DNA of 64,000 nucleotides, from contig CP054178.1 of NCBI GenBank assembly GCA_015709595.1, forward strand, positions 1,240,001 through 1,304,000. Reading direction: 5' to 3'. The notes under the pieces are model-generated. The model was not told where the DNA came from, made no database searches, and was given only the letters and a program-made list of their open reading frames with translations. The first letter of the stretch is position 1, and every line of letters begins with the position of its first letter. The stretch comes from Phycisphaeraceae bacterium (GTDB taxonomy: Bacteria; Planctomycetota; Phycisphaerae; Phycisphaerales; SM1A02). Of this stretch, positions 45,728-54,845 are shown piece by piece. Made by a program: the position numbers and the translations under genes.

Positions 45728-45758
45728 ACCGGCGACACTCCTCAGAAATGTCGCCGGT
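45728..45758 (-). terminator. Hairpin terminator after the PEP-CTERM gene
   Basis: Read on the minus strand: ACCGGCGACA (arm 45749-45758), an 11-base loop, TGTCGCCGGT (arm 45728-45737), a perfect 10-base-pair stem then GTTCTT. It sits between the PEP-CTERM stop and the rhomboid promoter. Confidence 0.65.
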
Positions 45759-45794
45759 GCGTGAGATGGGGCCTCGGTCGCTTGATCGCGCTGT

Positions 45795-46406
45795 TCACGC
45801 GCGGCGGCGGCCGCGGGCAAGCAGGCCGGCGCCGGTCAGCAGGGCCAACGCGCCGGGCGCGGGCACGTCGCCCACGCGGATCGTGAAGGTTCCCACGCCG
45901 CTCAGGCCGTTGAGCGAGTACTCGGTCACGGTCGCGGTCATGCCGCCAATGGTGAACGAAGTCTCGCCGTGGTAGGGACCGTCAGGGCTGAAGCCGCCCC
46001 AGGTGTTGACGAACACGCCCTGCGCCGGGAAGGCCAGCTGGTTCTGGGTGTCACGGTACACCACAAGGTGGGGCATGGCGCCGTTGGGACCGGGGAAGTG
46101 ATTGGCGTTGTCGCCGAACCACAGCCCGATCGCGTGGTCGTTGGTGACGTTCGCCCAGATCTGGAACGTGAACAGGTTGTTCCCCGGCTGAAGCAGGAAC
46201 GTGGTGCCGCGCGGCGTGTTGTTGATCTTCATCTCCGCCGAGACACCGTTGGGAATGTTCTCGAACTCCCAAGCGCCCCCGGCGTTGGACCCGTTGTTCG
46301 GGTTCACGATCCAGGCATTGGCGGAAGTGAGATAGATGTCCGCCTGAGCCGCCAGCGAAACCGAGGCGGCCAGGACCATGAGGCCGCCGTGGATGATTCT
46401 CCGCAT
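45795..46406 (-). CDS. PEP-CTERM-type exported protein
   Basis: A 203-residue protein with a signal peptide (MRRIIHGGLMVLAASVSLAA), a beta-rich body (TSANAWIVNPNNGSNAGGAW onward), and a tail VPAPGALALLTGAGLLARG then RRRA, which has the motif, hydrophobic and Arg-rich order of PEP-CTERM sorting signals. It is therefore probably processed by an exosortase and exported to the surface. SD-like AAGGAGAAAG precedes ATG 46406. Function unknown. Confidence 0.8.
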   Translation of the reverse strand: MRRIIHGGLMVLAASVSLAAQADIYLTSANAWIVNPNNGSNAGGAWEFENIPNGVSAEMKINNTPRGTTFLLQPGNNLFTFQIWANVTNDHAIGLWFGDNANHFPGPNGAMPHLVVYRDTQNQLAFPAQGVFVNTWGGFSPDGPYHGETSFTIGGMTATVTEYSLNGLSGVGTFTIRVGDVPAPGALALLTGAGLLARGRRRA

Positions 46407-46672
46407 GATCTTCTTTCTCCTTGCTCTCCAAGCGTGGGGGCGATGGTATGCCCCCATACTCGCACCCGGTAGATGTAGCATGTCAGTGATGGACTCTGAC
46501 AGCGAACCCATTCAGGATTGATGAATCCCCGGATCGCCGCCATAGATGAATCTGGAATCTATTTTTATAGGACATTGACTCCCGCCGCTCGGCCACGACT
46601 GACCTTCCCGCGATCGGATTTGCCCGTCAATCGGACTTCCGCTCGGTCCCGGCCGGGCCCCTCTTGATCCCG

Positions 46673-46678
46673 TACAAT
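46673..46678 (+). promoter_or_regulatory. -10-like box TACAAT before the beta-helix gene
   Basis: TACAAT ends 9 bases before ATG 46688. Confidence 0.5.
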
Positions 46679-46687
46679 CTGCTCATC

Positions 46688-49057
46688 ATGTCACGAATCC
46701 CTCTCGTCCAGGTGGTGGTCGCCCTGGTGTGGCCATCGTCGGTCCTCGTGCTCCCCACGGGGCAGGAGCCGCCTCAGACCACCGTCATCACCGTCTCGCG
46801 GGACAACACCGTCATCACGCGATCCGCGACGGTCAGCATCGCGGACGCGGCCATCGCCGACGCGGACGGCGACGGCGTGATCCACGTCGCGGCAGACGGC
46901 GTCACGCTCGACTTCCGAGGCGCCATGCTCAACGGCGCGGCGCGCGGGCGCACGCCCGATACCTTCGCGGGCGTCGGTCTGCGCATCACGGGCAAGAACG
47001 TCACCATCCGCGGCCTGAGCGTGCGCGGGTACAAGGCGGGCATCCATGCGACCGGCGCCGACGGGCTGACCATCGAGGACTGCGACCTCTCCGGCAACTT
47101 CCGCCAGCGATTGCGATCAACCCCCGCCGCCGAGGACGGGGGCGACTGGCTCTGGCCTCACCGCAACGACAACAACGAGTGGCTGACCAACTACGGCGCA
47201 GGGCTGTACGTGGAGGACGCGAAGAACGTCACCATCCGCCGCGTGCGGGCGCGGGAGGGGCAGAACGGCATCATCCTCGATCGCGTGACCGACTCGAAGG
47301 TGTACGACAACGACTGCTCGTTCCTCTCCGGCTGGGGGCTGGCGATGTGGCGGTCGAGCGGCAACGTCATCACCCGCAACGCCTTCGACTTCTGCGTACG
47401 CGGCTACAGCCACGGCGTGTACAACCGCGGACAGGATTCCGCCGGCATCCTGATGTTCGAGCAGTGCTCGGACAACCTGATCGCGGAGAACTCGGTCACG
47501 CACGGGGGCGACGGCATCTTCGGCTTCGGCGGGCAGGACGCCCTGGGCGAGCACTGGCTCAACGCCGAGCGGGCGCGGCTTCGCAAGGAACTGGGACGCG
47601 ACAACGTGGATGACGCGGTCGTCTATCCGGCCGACGTGATCGAGCGGGCGAGGAGAAACGGCAACAACCGCAACCTCATCATCAACAACGATCTTTCCCA
47701 CGCGCCGGCCCACGGACTGGAGATGACCTTCTCCTTCGACAACCGCATCATCGGCAACCGCATGGCCGACAACGCCATCTGCGGCATCTGGGGCGGCTAC
47801 TCCCAGTCCACTCTCATCGCCGGCAATGAGTTCATCGAGAACGGCGAGATGGCCTACGGCCTGGAGCGCGGCGGGGTGAACATCGAACACGGGCGCGACA
47901 ACCTCATTCTCGGCAACACCTTCCGCGGCAACAAGGCGGGCGTTCACCTGTGGTGGGACGCGGATGACGGGCTGATGCTCTTCCCCTGGTCCAAGGCCAA
48001 CGACCCGGCGATCACCCCGGGTGAGGATGGATCGATTCCGCTCGCCGCCCGCCCGCCCGCGGGAGCGGACGGGGCGTCGCGCATGCTGCCTTCGATCGAC
48101 AACGTGGTCGCCGACAACCTGTTCGAGGGCGATGTGCTGGCGGTGCATCTGCGCGACGCCGACGCCACGGTGCTGCGGAACAACCGCTACACGCAGGTGG
48201 GCCGCGCACTGGACGCGTCCAACTCCGATGTGCGCAGCGAAACGGAGCGCGATCTGGAATGGACGAGGCCGGACTACACGCCCCTTGGCGAAACGCAGCC
48301 GGTGGGCGCGCGGGCGTCTCTGCGAGGGCGCGAGCACATCATCGTCACCGAGTGGGGGCCGTACGACTGGGAGAAGCCCTACCTCCAGCGTCTGGCTGAC
48401 GCGGAAGGCGGCGCCCACGTCTATCGCCTGCTGGGGAAAGAACCGATGTCCCTGCCTCCCCGCGCCGTGGGCGACGTGGTCGTGACGCACGAAGGCGACG
48501 GCGCGAGTGAGCGGATCGTCGTTTCACCGGCCAAGCCCGGAACGATTGCCGCCTACACGCTCAGCGTCCACACCGAGTCGGACGTGCTGACGCGGGATGG
48601 CCTGCTCATCGCCACGCGCTGGAGCGTGAAGTTCTTCCCGTGGACCATCGACCCGCGCGAGAACCTCGACGGCTGGCACAATGAGGCGGCCTTGCACGCC
48701 GTCACCGCCGAAGTCGGCGCCCTGGACCTGCCTTTCGGCATGGGCGGACCAAGCAACTTGGCGTCGATGCCCCAGAACATCCGCGACGCCAGACTGGGCG
48801 GCAACCGCTTCGGAACCATCGCCACCACCACGCTGACCTTCCCGGCGGGGAAGTGGCGGGTCATCACCCGGTCGGACGACGGCATCCGTGTGTGGGTTGG
48901 GGATACCTTGTTGATCGACGACTGGACCTGGCATGGCCCCACCGAACACCGGGGCGAGATCGCCTTCGACCGCCCAACCGAAGCCGCGATCCGCGTCGAG
49001 CACTTCGAGATCGACGGCTACGCCGTGCTATCCCTGCGGCTGGAACGAGTGGATTGA
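46688..49057 (+). CDS. Exported right-handed beta-helix protein with PA14-like C-terminus
   Basis: A 789-residue protein. A signal-like N-terminus (MSRIPLVQVVVALVWPSSVL) is followed by a long region with Asn-rich coils typical of right-handed beta-helix proteins (NVTIRGLSVRGYKAGIHA; NLIAENSVTHGGDGIFGF; NRIIGNRMADNAICGIWG), resembling NosD/parallel beta-helix enzymes. The last ~180 residues include GKWRVITRSDDGIRVWVGD, a PA14-like carbohydrate-binding signature. It may bind or cleave a polysaccharide. The upstream TACAAT box sets the start at ATG 46688; an ATG at 46664 is less likely. Confidence 0.75.
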   Translation: MSRIPLVQVVVALVWPSSVLVLPTGQEPPQTTVITVSRDNTVITRSATVSIADAAIADADGDGVIHVAADGVTLDFRGAMLNGAARGRTPDTFAGVGLRITGKNVTIRGLSVRGYKAGIHATGADGLTIEDCDLSGNFRQRLRSTPAAEDGGDWLWPHRNDNNEWLTNYGAGLYVEDAKNVTIRRVRAREGQNGIILDRVTDSKVYDNDCSFLSGWGLAMWRSSGNVITRNAFDFCVRGYSHGVYNRGQDSAGILMFEQCSDNLIAENSVTHGGDGIFGFGGQDALGEHWLNAERARLRKELGRDNVDDAVVYPADVIERARRNGNNRNLIINNDLSHAPAHGLEMTFSFDNRIIGNRMADNAICGIWGGYSQSTLIAGNEFIENGEMAYGLERGGVNIEHGRDNLILGNTFRGNKAGVHLWWDADDGLMLFPWSKANDPAITPGEDGSIPLAARPPAGADGASRMLPSIDNVVADNLFEGDVLAVHLRDADATVLRNNRYTQVGRALDASNSDVRSETERDLEWTRPDYTPLGETQPVGARASLRGREHIIVTEWGPYDWEKPYLQRLADAEGGAHVYRLLGKEPMSLPPRAVGDVVVTHEGDGASERIVVSPAKPGTIAAYTLSVHTESDVLTRDGLLIATRWSVKFFPWTIDPRENLDGWHNEAALHAVTAEVGALDLPFGMGGPSNLASMPQNIRDARLGGNRFGTIATTTLTFPAGKWRVITRSDDGIRVWVGDTLLIDDWTWHGPTEHRGEIAFDRPTEAAIRVEHFEIDGYAVLSLRLERVD

Positions 49058-49216
49058 AGCCCAAAAAGTCCTATAACCGCACACTCTGATCCCGAGGCGT
49101 TCGCAGGTCGAATCCCACTTTTTGTGGGAGCGATCTGAGAACCGTCCGCTCTTGCCCATCTTCCCAGCGATCCATGTGTCTAAGGCATGGATATTCGATA
49201 AGTTACGAAACTTCTA

Positions 49217-49245
49217 TTGCGGATGCCGCCTGTCGGGGTTAGACT
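49217..49245 (+). promoter_or_regulatory. Sigma-70-type promoter of the 504-residue exported protein gene
   Basis: TTGCGG (49217-49222), 17-base spacer, TAGACT (49240-49245). A leader of about 140 bases follows. Confidence 0.55.
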
Positions 49246-49252
49246 GTCGGTG

Positions 49253-49271
49253 CCTCAGGGAAGTCCTGAGG
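49253..49271 (+). other. Leader RNA hairpin
   Basis: CCTCAGG-GAAGT-CCTGAGG, a perfect 7-base-pair stem near the 5' end of the predicted transcript of the gene at 49394. It may stabilise the mRNA. Confidence 0.45.
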
Positions 49272-49393
49272 GCGTGATTTCGGAACACAGACCAAGTGCC
49301 TCGGCGGGTGGGCCGGTGTGCGGACACCACGTCGAGGTTCGCTACTTGACCGGGGTCGGGCTGGAAGGCCCTTGTCCCCCTTGGAGGAAAGAC

Positions 49394-50908
49394 ATGAGAA
49401 ACAGCATGCTGCTGGCCGCTGCCGGGCTGGCCATGGGTGTGGGGAGCCACGCGTTCGCCGCGGATAGCGGCAATCGCCGACTGAACGGACCCGAGCGAAC
49501 GACGGCGTTGCCGGCCGCCAAGACGCCGTACCGCATCGCGCGGGTCATCGGGCGCGACAAGAACGGCATGCCCATCCCGGGCCCGTGGCACGCCTACCGC
49601 CCCAACCGCGCGGACGGGCAGACGCTCATCGAACTCTTCGACCATTACGAGGGCTCGACCTTCTGCACCGTGGGCATGATTCCCTTCCCGCCCACCGATG
49701 GCGCGGTGCTCGGCGGCTTCGGCGACTCGTGCGCCGGCCTGACCGAGTGCGACAACGTCGGCTTCCTGCAGACTGGCCGCTGGTTCCTCGGCGCCACGTT
49801 CCGCGCCAGCGGCTACATCGGCAAGGTGGAGACGCTCGCCCAGGGCATGAACCCCACCGCCTTCGACCTCGCCCTGGACTGGTTCGAGCTCGGCAACTCG
49901 GGCACCGCCGATCCCTGCGGCGACACCATCGACCGTCTGGTCATTTTCATTTCGACCTACGACGAGACCGTCGGCGACCTGATCGACGGCGTGACGCCGA
50001 TCACGCTGCAGAACCTCGAAGACGGCTTCGTGGACGGCGTTCTGCTGGACTTCGGCGCACAGGGCGCCGCGCAGCTTCCGGCCCGGTTCGTGTCGCAGGT
50101 CTTCCTCGATCCGAACCTCGACCCGGACCTGCCCATCGAGATGGTCGAGGGCGGCGCATGGGAGATCTCCTTCGTCGACGCCACCCTCGTCGGCAACGAG
50201 CTGCAGCTCAACCGCTTCAGCGCCAACAACCAGGCCACGCTGTGGCACTCCAAGGACGCCGCCGGTCAGGGCAGCTCCAACGGCTTCCTCGGCATCGACG
50301 GCGACGGCACCGCCACGCTCTGCACCAATCCCGATCGTCTCAACGGCACCTACGAGGCCGATGAGGTCGGCGAAGAGGACTTCGGCACACCCTGCCCCAC
50401 CCTGCTCACCGCCGCCGTCGGCTTCTACGGCGAGCCCGGCTCCACCGGACCCGTCTGTCCGGACAGCTTCACCCGTGTGCGCGGCCTGCCGATCGGCGGC
50501 AACCTCGCCTCGCTCTGCACCAGCGATGACAACCACCTGATCACCCGTCCCGACGTCTTCCGCACCAGTGCGGTTCCGCCCGTGCAGATTCAGCTCGACT
50601 TCACCTCCACCGACCAGAACCCCCCGGTCCTGCGCCTGGTGGTCGAATCGGCGGCCAACGTCAACAACATCTCCCAGCGCGTCAACCTGTTCAACTGGGA
50701 TACCCAGGCGTACGAGCTCATCGCCACCAACGTGCTCACCCAGGTGGACACCACGCGCGAGTACCTGATCTCCACCAACCCCGGCCGGTTCGTGCAGGAC
50801 GGCACCGGCGCGGTCCGGGCGCTCATCCAGTGCAACTCGCTGGCCTTCTCGATCGCACCGATCTGGCAGTACCGCATCGACCTGACCCAGGTGTCGAAGA
50901 ACCAGTAA
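49394..50908 (+). CDS. Exported protein of unknown function
   Basis: A 504-residue protein with a signal peptide (MRNSMLLAAAGLAMGVGSHAFA) and an acidic, beta-rich body with about eight cysteines and repeated Asp/Gly-rich turns. No family recognised. GGAGGAAA lies 3 bases before ATG 49394, a strong ribosome binding site unlike most genes here; together with its own promoter, long leader and terminator hairpin it suggests high expression. The C-terminus has no membrane anchor. Confidence 0.75.
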   Translation: MRNSMLLAAAGLAMGVGSHAFAADSGNRRLNGPERTTALPAAKTPYRIARVIGRDKNGMPIPGPWHAYRPNRADGQTLIELFDHYEGSTFCTVGMIPFPPTDGAVLGGFGDSCAGLTECDNVGFLQTGRWFLGATFRASGYIGKVETLAQGMNPTAFDLALDWFELGNSGTADPCGDTIDRLVIFISTYDETVGDLIDGVTPITLQNLEDGFVDGVLLDFGAQGAAQLPARFVSQVFLDPNLDPDLPIEMVEGGAWEISFVDATLVGNELQLNRFSANNQATLWHSKDAAGQGSSNGFLGIDGDGTATLCTNPDRLNGTYEADEVGEEDFGTPCPTLLTAAVGFYGEPGSTGPVCPDSFTRVRGLPIGGNLASLCTSDDNHLITRPDVFRTSAVPPVQIQLDFTSTDQNPPVLRLVVESAANVNNISQRVNLFNWDTQAYELIATNVLTQVDTTREYLISTNPGRFVQDGTGAVRALIQCNSLAFSIAPIWQYRIDLTQVSKNQ

Positions 50909-50951
50909 TCCGGTTCCTCGATCCCCCACGGGTCGCACCCTTGGTTCACTC

Positions 50952-50981
50952 GCCGCAGGCCCCGGAGACGGGGCCTGCGGC
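50952..50981 (+). terminator. Strong hairpin after the exported protein gene
   Basis: GCCGCAGGCCCC, loop GGAGAC, GGGGCCTGCGGC: a perfect 12-base-pair stem followed by CTTCCC. It lacks a run of T, but it lies 44 bases after the stop. Confidence 0.65.
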
Positions 50982-51141
50982 CTTCCCGGCGGACCGGCGT
51001 CTGAGCACCGCCCCCCGTCCATCCCGACGCTGACCTGCGTCCGACACGCTTCCCTGTCTGGATTGCCACCCGCCGCGTGCTATTCTTTCCCTTCCCCTGA
51101 AATCCCCGATCTCCCCTTTCCGGCCTGAGTGAGTGCCCGCC

Positions 51142-52602
51142 ATGACCACCGCCGTCGATGCCGCCGCCGTCACCTCCACCGAGATTCCCAATCAGGTCGT
51201 CATCGAAGACGCCGGTCCCGCCAAGAAGCGGCTGACCATCACCATCCCCGCCGAGTCGGTCAACGAGAAGATCGACGACTCCTTCAGCACGCTGGCGGGC
51301 GAGGCGGCGCTGCCCGGCTTCCGCAAGGGCAAGGCCCCGCGCAAACTCATCGAGCGGCGTTTCGGTTCGTCCGTGATGCAGGAAACCCGCAATCAGCTCA
51401 TCGCCGACGCCTACTCCAAGGCGCTCGAAGACCACAAGATCAAGGCCGTGGGCGAGCCCGAGGGCGATGACCTCAAGGACGTCAAGGTCGAGCCGGGCAA
51501 GCCGCTCACCTTCTCCGTGGAGGTGGAAGTCGCCCCCGAGTTCGAACTGCCCAACCTTGAGGGCGTCAAGATCCGCAAGCCCGTCGTTGAAGTCACCGAC
51601 GCCGACGTGCAGGCCGAACTCGACCGCCAGTGCTACCGCTTCGGCGAGCCGGAGGAGCTGACCGAAGCCATCGGCGCGGGCGACCGCATGCAGGGGCGCG
51701 CCCTGGTGACGAAGATCGAGGACGGCAGCGTGGTGGAGGATCTGGCCGAGGCCGTCGTCGCCATGCCCCTCACCGAGGACGACAGGAAGGGCCACGTGCT
51801 CGGGCTGTTCCAGGAGGACATGTTCGCCCTCTTCGGCGGCAAGAGCGTGGGCGACACCGTCGCCCTTGAAGCCACCATCTCCGAGACGCACGAGCGCCCC
51901 ACCCTGCGCGGGCAGAAGATCAAGGTGGAGTTCACCATCAACCGGGCCGTCCGCGTCAAGCGGGCCACGCCCGAGGGGCTGGTGGAGATGTTCGGCATGG
52001 ACTCGGTGGACACCGTGCGCAACGAGATCCGCAGCGCCCTGCAGCAGCGCGCCCAGCAGGAGCAGCAGGCCGCCATGCGCGAGCAACTCGCCGAGCACCT
52101 GGTCGCCACCATCGACTTCCCCCTGCCCGAGAAACTCTCGGCCAACCAGGCCCAGCGCGTGCTGGAGCGGGCCCGGCTGGACATGCTCTACCGGGGCATC
52201 TCGCCCGACGAGGTGGAGGTGCGCGTCGCCGAGCTGCGCGAGTCATCGGTCGAGGAGGCGCGGCAGGGGCTGAAGATGTTCTTCATCCTCTCGCGGCTGG
52301 CGGAGCAGATGTCGATCGAGGTGTCGGAGCAGGAGATCAACGGTCGCGTGGCCATGCTCGCCGCCCAGCGCGGCGTGCGCCCCGAGCAACTCCGCGCCCA
52401 GCTGGCCCAGGAAGGCCGCCTGCAGCAGATCGCCCTGCAGATCCGCGAGCACAAGACCCTCGACCGCGTCCTCGAAAAGGCCTCGGTGGAGGAGATCAGC
52501 GCCGCCGACTGGAACAAGCTCGTCGAGCAGAAACGCGCCGAACGGACCGGCGGCGCCAAGCCCGCCCCCAAGGGCAAGGGCGGAGGCAAGGCGAAGAAGT
52601 AG
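51142..52602 (+). CDS. tig: Trigger factor (ribosome-associated chaperone)
   Basis: A 486-residue chaperone. The N-terminal ribosome-binding domain has the signature GFRKGKAP near residue 60; a reduced PPIase-like middle domain (about 160-250) and a long helical C-terminal domain follow. The Lys/Gly-rich tail is an extension. ATG 51142 starts the conserved domain; a GTG nine bases upstream is also possible. TATTCT lies about 55 bases upstream. The usual clpP-clpX neighbours are absent; a SHOCT-like protein and an AtoE-type transporter follow. Confidence 0.93.
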   Translation: MTTAVDAAAVTSTEIPNQVVIEDAGPAKKRLTITIPAESVNEKIDDSFSTLAGEAALPGFRKGKAPRKLIERRFGSSVMQETRNQLIADAYSKALEDHKIKAVGEPEGDDLKDVKVEPGKPLTFSVEVEVAPEFELPNLEGVKIRKPVVEVTDADVQAELDRQCYRFGEPEELTEAIGAGDRMQGRALVTKIEDGSVVEDLAEAVVAMPLTEDDRKGHVLGLFQEDMFALFGGKSVGDTVALEATISETHERPTLRGQKIKVEFTINRAVRVKRATPEGLVEMFGMDSVDTVRNEIRSALQQRAQQEQQAAMREQLAEHLVATIDFPLPEKLSANQAQRVLERARLDMLYRGISPDEVEVRVAELRESSVEEARQGLKMFFILSRLAEQMSIEVSEQEINGRVAMLAAQRGVRPEQLRAQLAQEGRLQQIALQIREHKTLDRVLEKASVEEISAADWNKLVEQKRAERTGGAKPAPKGKGGGKAKK

Positions 52603-52629
52603 GCGGACCACCCGACACGCAACTGCGTG

Positions 52630-52740
52630 CCGCGGCTCTGTGAGCCGTGCGAACCGCAAGCCCCCGGAGCACGGCCGATACGGCCGTGGCACACGTGTCG
52701 GCGACGCGCGTGCCCGCGTGCCACGGCTCTGTGAGCCGTG
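52630..52740. repeat. Three hairpin repeats after tig
   Basis: CGGCTC-TGT-GAGCCG (about 52633-52647), CACGGCCG-ATA-CGGCCGTG (52670-52688) and CACGGCTC-TGT-GAGCCGTG (52722-52740). Same family as 10833-10851. They may serve as transcript 3' ends for tig. Confidence 0.75.
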
Positions 52741-52808
52741 CGAGCGGTCCGAGGTGATGATTGACGCGGCGACGACTGGAGCATCGCCGAGCATCTCACC
52801 GCCACCGC

Positions 52809-52814
52809 TATGAT
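52809..52814 (+). promoter_or_regulatory. -10-like box TATGAT before the SHOCT-like gene
   Basis: TATGAT ends 11 bases before ATG 52826. Confidence 0.45.
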
Positions 52815-52825
52815 CCTCGGTCCTC

Positions 52826-53179
52826 ATGCGCCTCCCCACCGACGCACCGGTTCCCGCGATCCTCGCCGACTCGACCCAATCCTGGGGCGACGTGGCCCTG
52901 TGGTCGGCGGTGCTCTTCCTGCTGCTCTGCGCTGGCATGGTGGTCATCATCTTCGTCCGACGGGGCGTGCAGCGGACGACGGGCGAGAGCGACACGCCCG
53001 ACGGCTTTACCCTGCAGGGGCTGCGCGACATGCACGCTCAGGGGCTGATCGACGACGCCGAGTTCGAGCGGGCGCGGCAGGCGATCATCGAACGCGTCAA
53101 GTCCCGTCCCGCGGCGGACAACGAAAGCGCCTCGACCAAGCTGCTGCGCGAGCTCCGCGAGCGACGGGACGACGCGTAA
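52826..53179 (+). CDS. Small membrane protein with SHOCT-like C-terminus
   Basis: A 117-residue protein. One membrane helix (about residues 24-44) is followed by FTLQGLRDMHAQGLIDDAEFERARQAII written as two parts: a leucine-led helix then a short hairpin, the pattern of SHOCT oligomerisation motifs. The tail is charged. It is probably a membrane-anchored oligomeric protein; function unknown. The start is set by TATGAT upstream. Confidence 0.75.
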   Translation: MRLPTDAPVPAILADSTQSWGDVALWSAVLFLLLCAGMVVIIFVRRGVQRTTGESDTPDGFTLQGLRDMHAQGLIDDAEFERARQAIIERVKSRPAADNESASTKLLRELRERRDDA

Positions 53180-53323
53180 GCGATGCGCCGCAGGCCGCAC
53201 GTTGAGGCAAGCCCAGGGTTTCCCGGTCCCTGCTTATTCCACCGCCGCGAGACACCGGATGCCATCTGCTGACGGCTGATCACTGACGCCCCCACCCGCC
53301 TCGCACGCGACTCGATGGCGCGG

Positions 53324-53329
53324 TACCTT
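53324..53329 (+). promoter_or_regulatory. -10-like box TACCTT before the AtoE-type gene
   Basis: TACCTT ends 6 bases before ATG 53336, which supports this start over ATG 53315. Confidence 0.5.
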
Positions 53330-53335
53330 GCCCGC

Positions 53336-54763
53336 ATGTCGCGCGTCTCCGATCTCGGGCTGCGGCTGAGCGCGGTCTTCCGCCGCACCGCGCCGGACCC
53401 GCTGGTGCTGGCGATACTGCTCACATTGGCGACGTTTCTGCTGGCGCTGACGCTGGGTCGGTTCGAGGCGGCGGATGGGGGCCTGCTCTCCCGCGCGGCG
53501 CGTCTGCTCGATGCATGGCGCTTCGACGAGACGGCGCCGCCGGCGGCCCGCGTGGGGCTGTGGAAGTTCCTCGAGTTCTCCATGCAGATGTGCCTGATCC
53601 TCGTCACGGGCCACGCGGTGGCGATGACCAGCCCGGTGCGCGCGCTGATCGACGCCATCGCCTCGCGCCCTCGCTCGACGGGGCAGGCGGCGGGGCTGAT
53701 CGCCTTCACCGCCTGCGCCGCGGGGCTGATCAACTGGGGGCTGGGGCTGATCGTCGGCGCACTGCTGGCCCGCGAGGTGGGACGGTCGATGGAGCGGCGC
53801 GGCGTGACGGCTCACTATCCCCTGCTCTGCGCCGCGGGATACATGGGCATGCTCATCTGGCACGGCGGGCTGTCCGGCTCGGCTCCGCTGGCCATGACCA
53901 CGCGGCAGGCGGCGGAGAAGGTCATCCCCGCGCAGTACCTTGCCCAGGTCGCCGCCGAAGGCGTGCCGCTCACGCAGACCATCCTTTCTCCCATGAACCT
54001 GTTCATCACCGGGGGGCTGCTCTTCGGCGTGCCGCTGATGCTGTCGCTGCTCGCTCCGACGCGGCGCGAGGACCTGCTGCCCATCTCGCGCTTCGACGTG
54101 CGCGACGAGCCGGAGCCGGACGACGGTCCGCCCCAGACGCTGCCCGATCGGCTGGACCGCAGCCCGGTCATCTCGTGGCTCATCGCCCTGCCCATGCTTC
54201 TGGGGCTGGCCCGATGGGTGACGGCGGAGGGCGACTGGCGGAGCATCGGGCTGAACCAGGTGAACCTGTTCATGCTGGCGATCGGCCTGATCCTGCACGG
54301 CTCACCCACGGCGTACATGCGGGCGGCGACGGATGGGGCGCGGGGCTGTGCGGGCATCATCATCCAGTTCCCGCTCTATGCGGGCATCATGGGCATGATG
54401 GCCGCCTCCGGACTGATCGGCGTCATCAGCGACCTCTTCACCGCCATCGCCGGGGAGCGTACGGTGCCGGTGCTGACGTATCTCTCGGCGGGCGTGGTGA
54501 ACCTGTTCGTGCCCTCGGGAGGCGGGCAGTGGGGCATCCAGGGGCCGATCGCGCTGGAGACGGGGCTGGCCGCTGGCGTGACGCCCGGCAAGATGGTGAT
54601 GAGCGTGGCGTACGGCGACCAGCTCACCAACATGCTCCAGCCGTTCTGGGCGCTCCCGCTGCTGGGCATCACGGGGGTCAGGGCGCGTGACATCGTGGGC
54701 TACACGGCGATCGTGATGGTCGCCGCCGGCGCGTGGATCGCGCTGGGGCTTCTGGTGTTCTGA
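53336..54763 (+). CDS. atoE: AtoE-family short-chain fatty acid transporter
   Basis: A 475-residue integral membrane protein with about 12 helices, resembling the AtoE short-chain fatty acid transporter family. The C-terminal FVPSGGGQWGIQGPIA motif, GLINWGLGLIVGALLARE and HGGLSGSAPL are shared with that family. It probably imports acetoacetate, butyrate or similar acids; the exact substrate is unknown. No beta-oxidation genes are adjacent. It converges on the coiled-coil gene. Confidence 0.85.
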   Translation: MSRVSDLGLRLSAVFRRTAPDPLVLAILLTLATFLLALTLGRFEAADGGLLSRAARLLDAWRFDETAPPAARVGLWKFLEFSMQMCLILVTGHAVAMTSPVRALIDAIASRPRSTGQAAGLIAFTACAAGLINWGLGLIVGALLAREVGRSMERRGVTAHYPLLCAAGYMGMLIWHGGLSGSAPLAMTTRQAAEKVIPAQYLAQVAAEGVPLTQTILSPMNLFITGGLLFGVPLMLSLLAPTRREDLLPISRFDVRDEPEPDDGPPQTLPDRLDRSPVISWLIALPMLLGLARWVTAEGDWRSIGLNQVNLFMLAIGLILHGSPTAYMRAATDGARGCAGIIIQFPLYAGIMGMMAASGLIGVISDLFTAIAGERTVPVLTYLSAGVVNLFVPSGGGQWGIQGPIALETGLAAGVTPGKMVMSVAYGDQLTNMLQPFWALPLLGITGVRARDIVGYTAIVMVAAGAWIALGLLVF

Positions 54764-54845
54764 GCACGATCGAGGCGGCGCGAACCTGTCGCCAGCGCCG
54801 CCAGGCGCCGATCATCGACGACCGATCGCCGCCATCACGGCGCCA

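Larger units (their letters stand above)
49058..49393. other. Intergenic region with promoter and long leader
   Basis: A TCCCAC-TTTTT-GTGGGA hairpin at about 49112-49128 may end the beta-helix transcript, though no U-tract follows. The 49217-49245 promoter and the leader hairpin at 49253-49271 are listed separately. Confidence 0.5.

Noticed and set aside
49100-49130. tRNA-like fragment with GTCGAATCCC
   Set aside because: The loop lacks the expected T and no acceptor stem or anticodon arm can be drawn.
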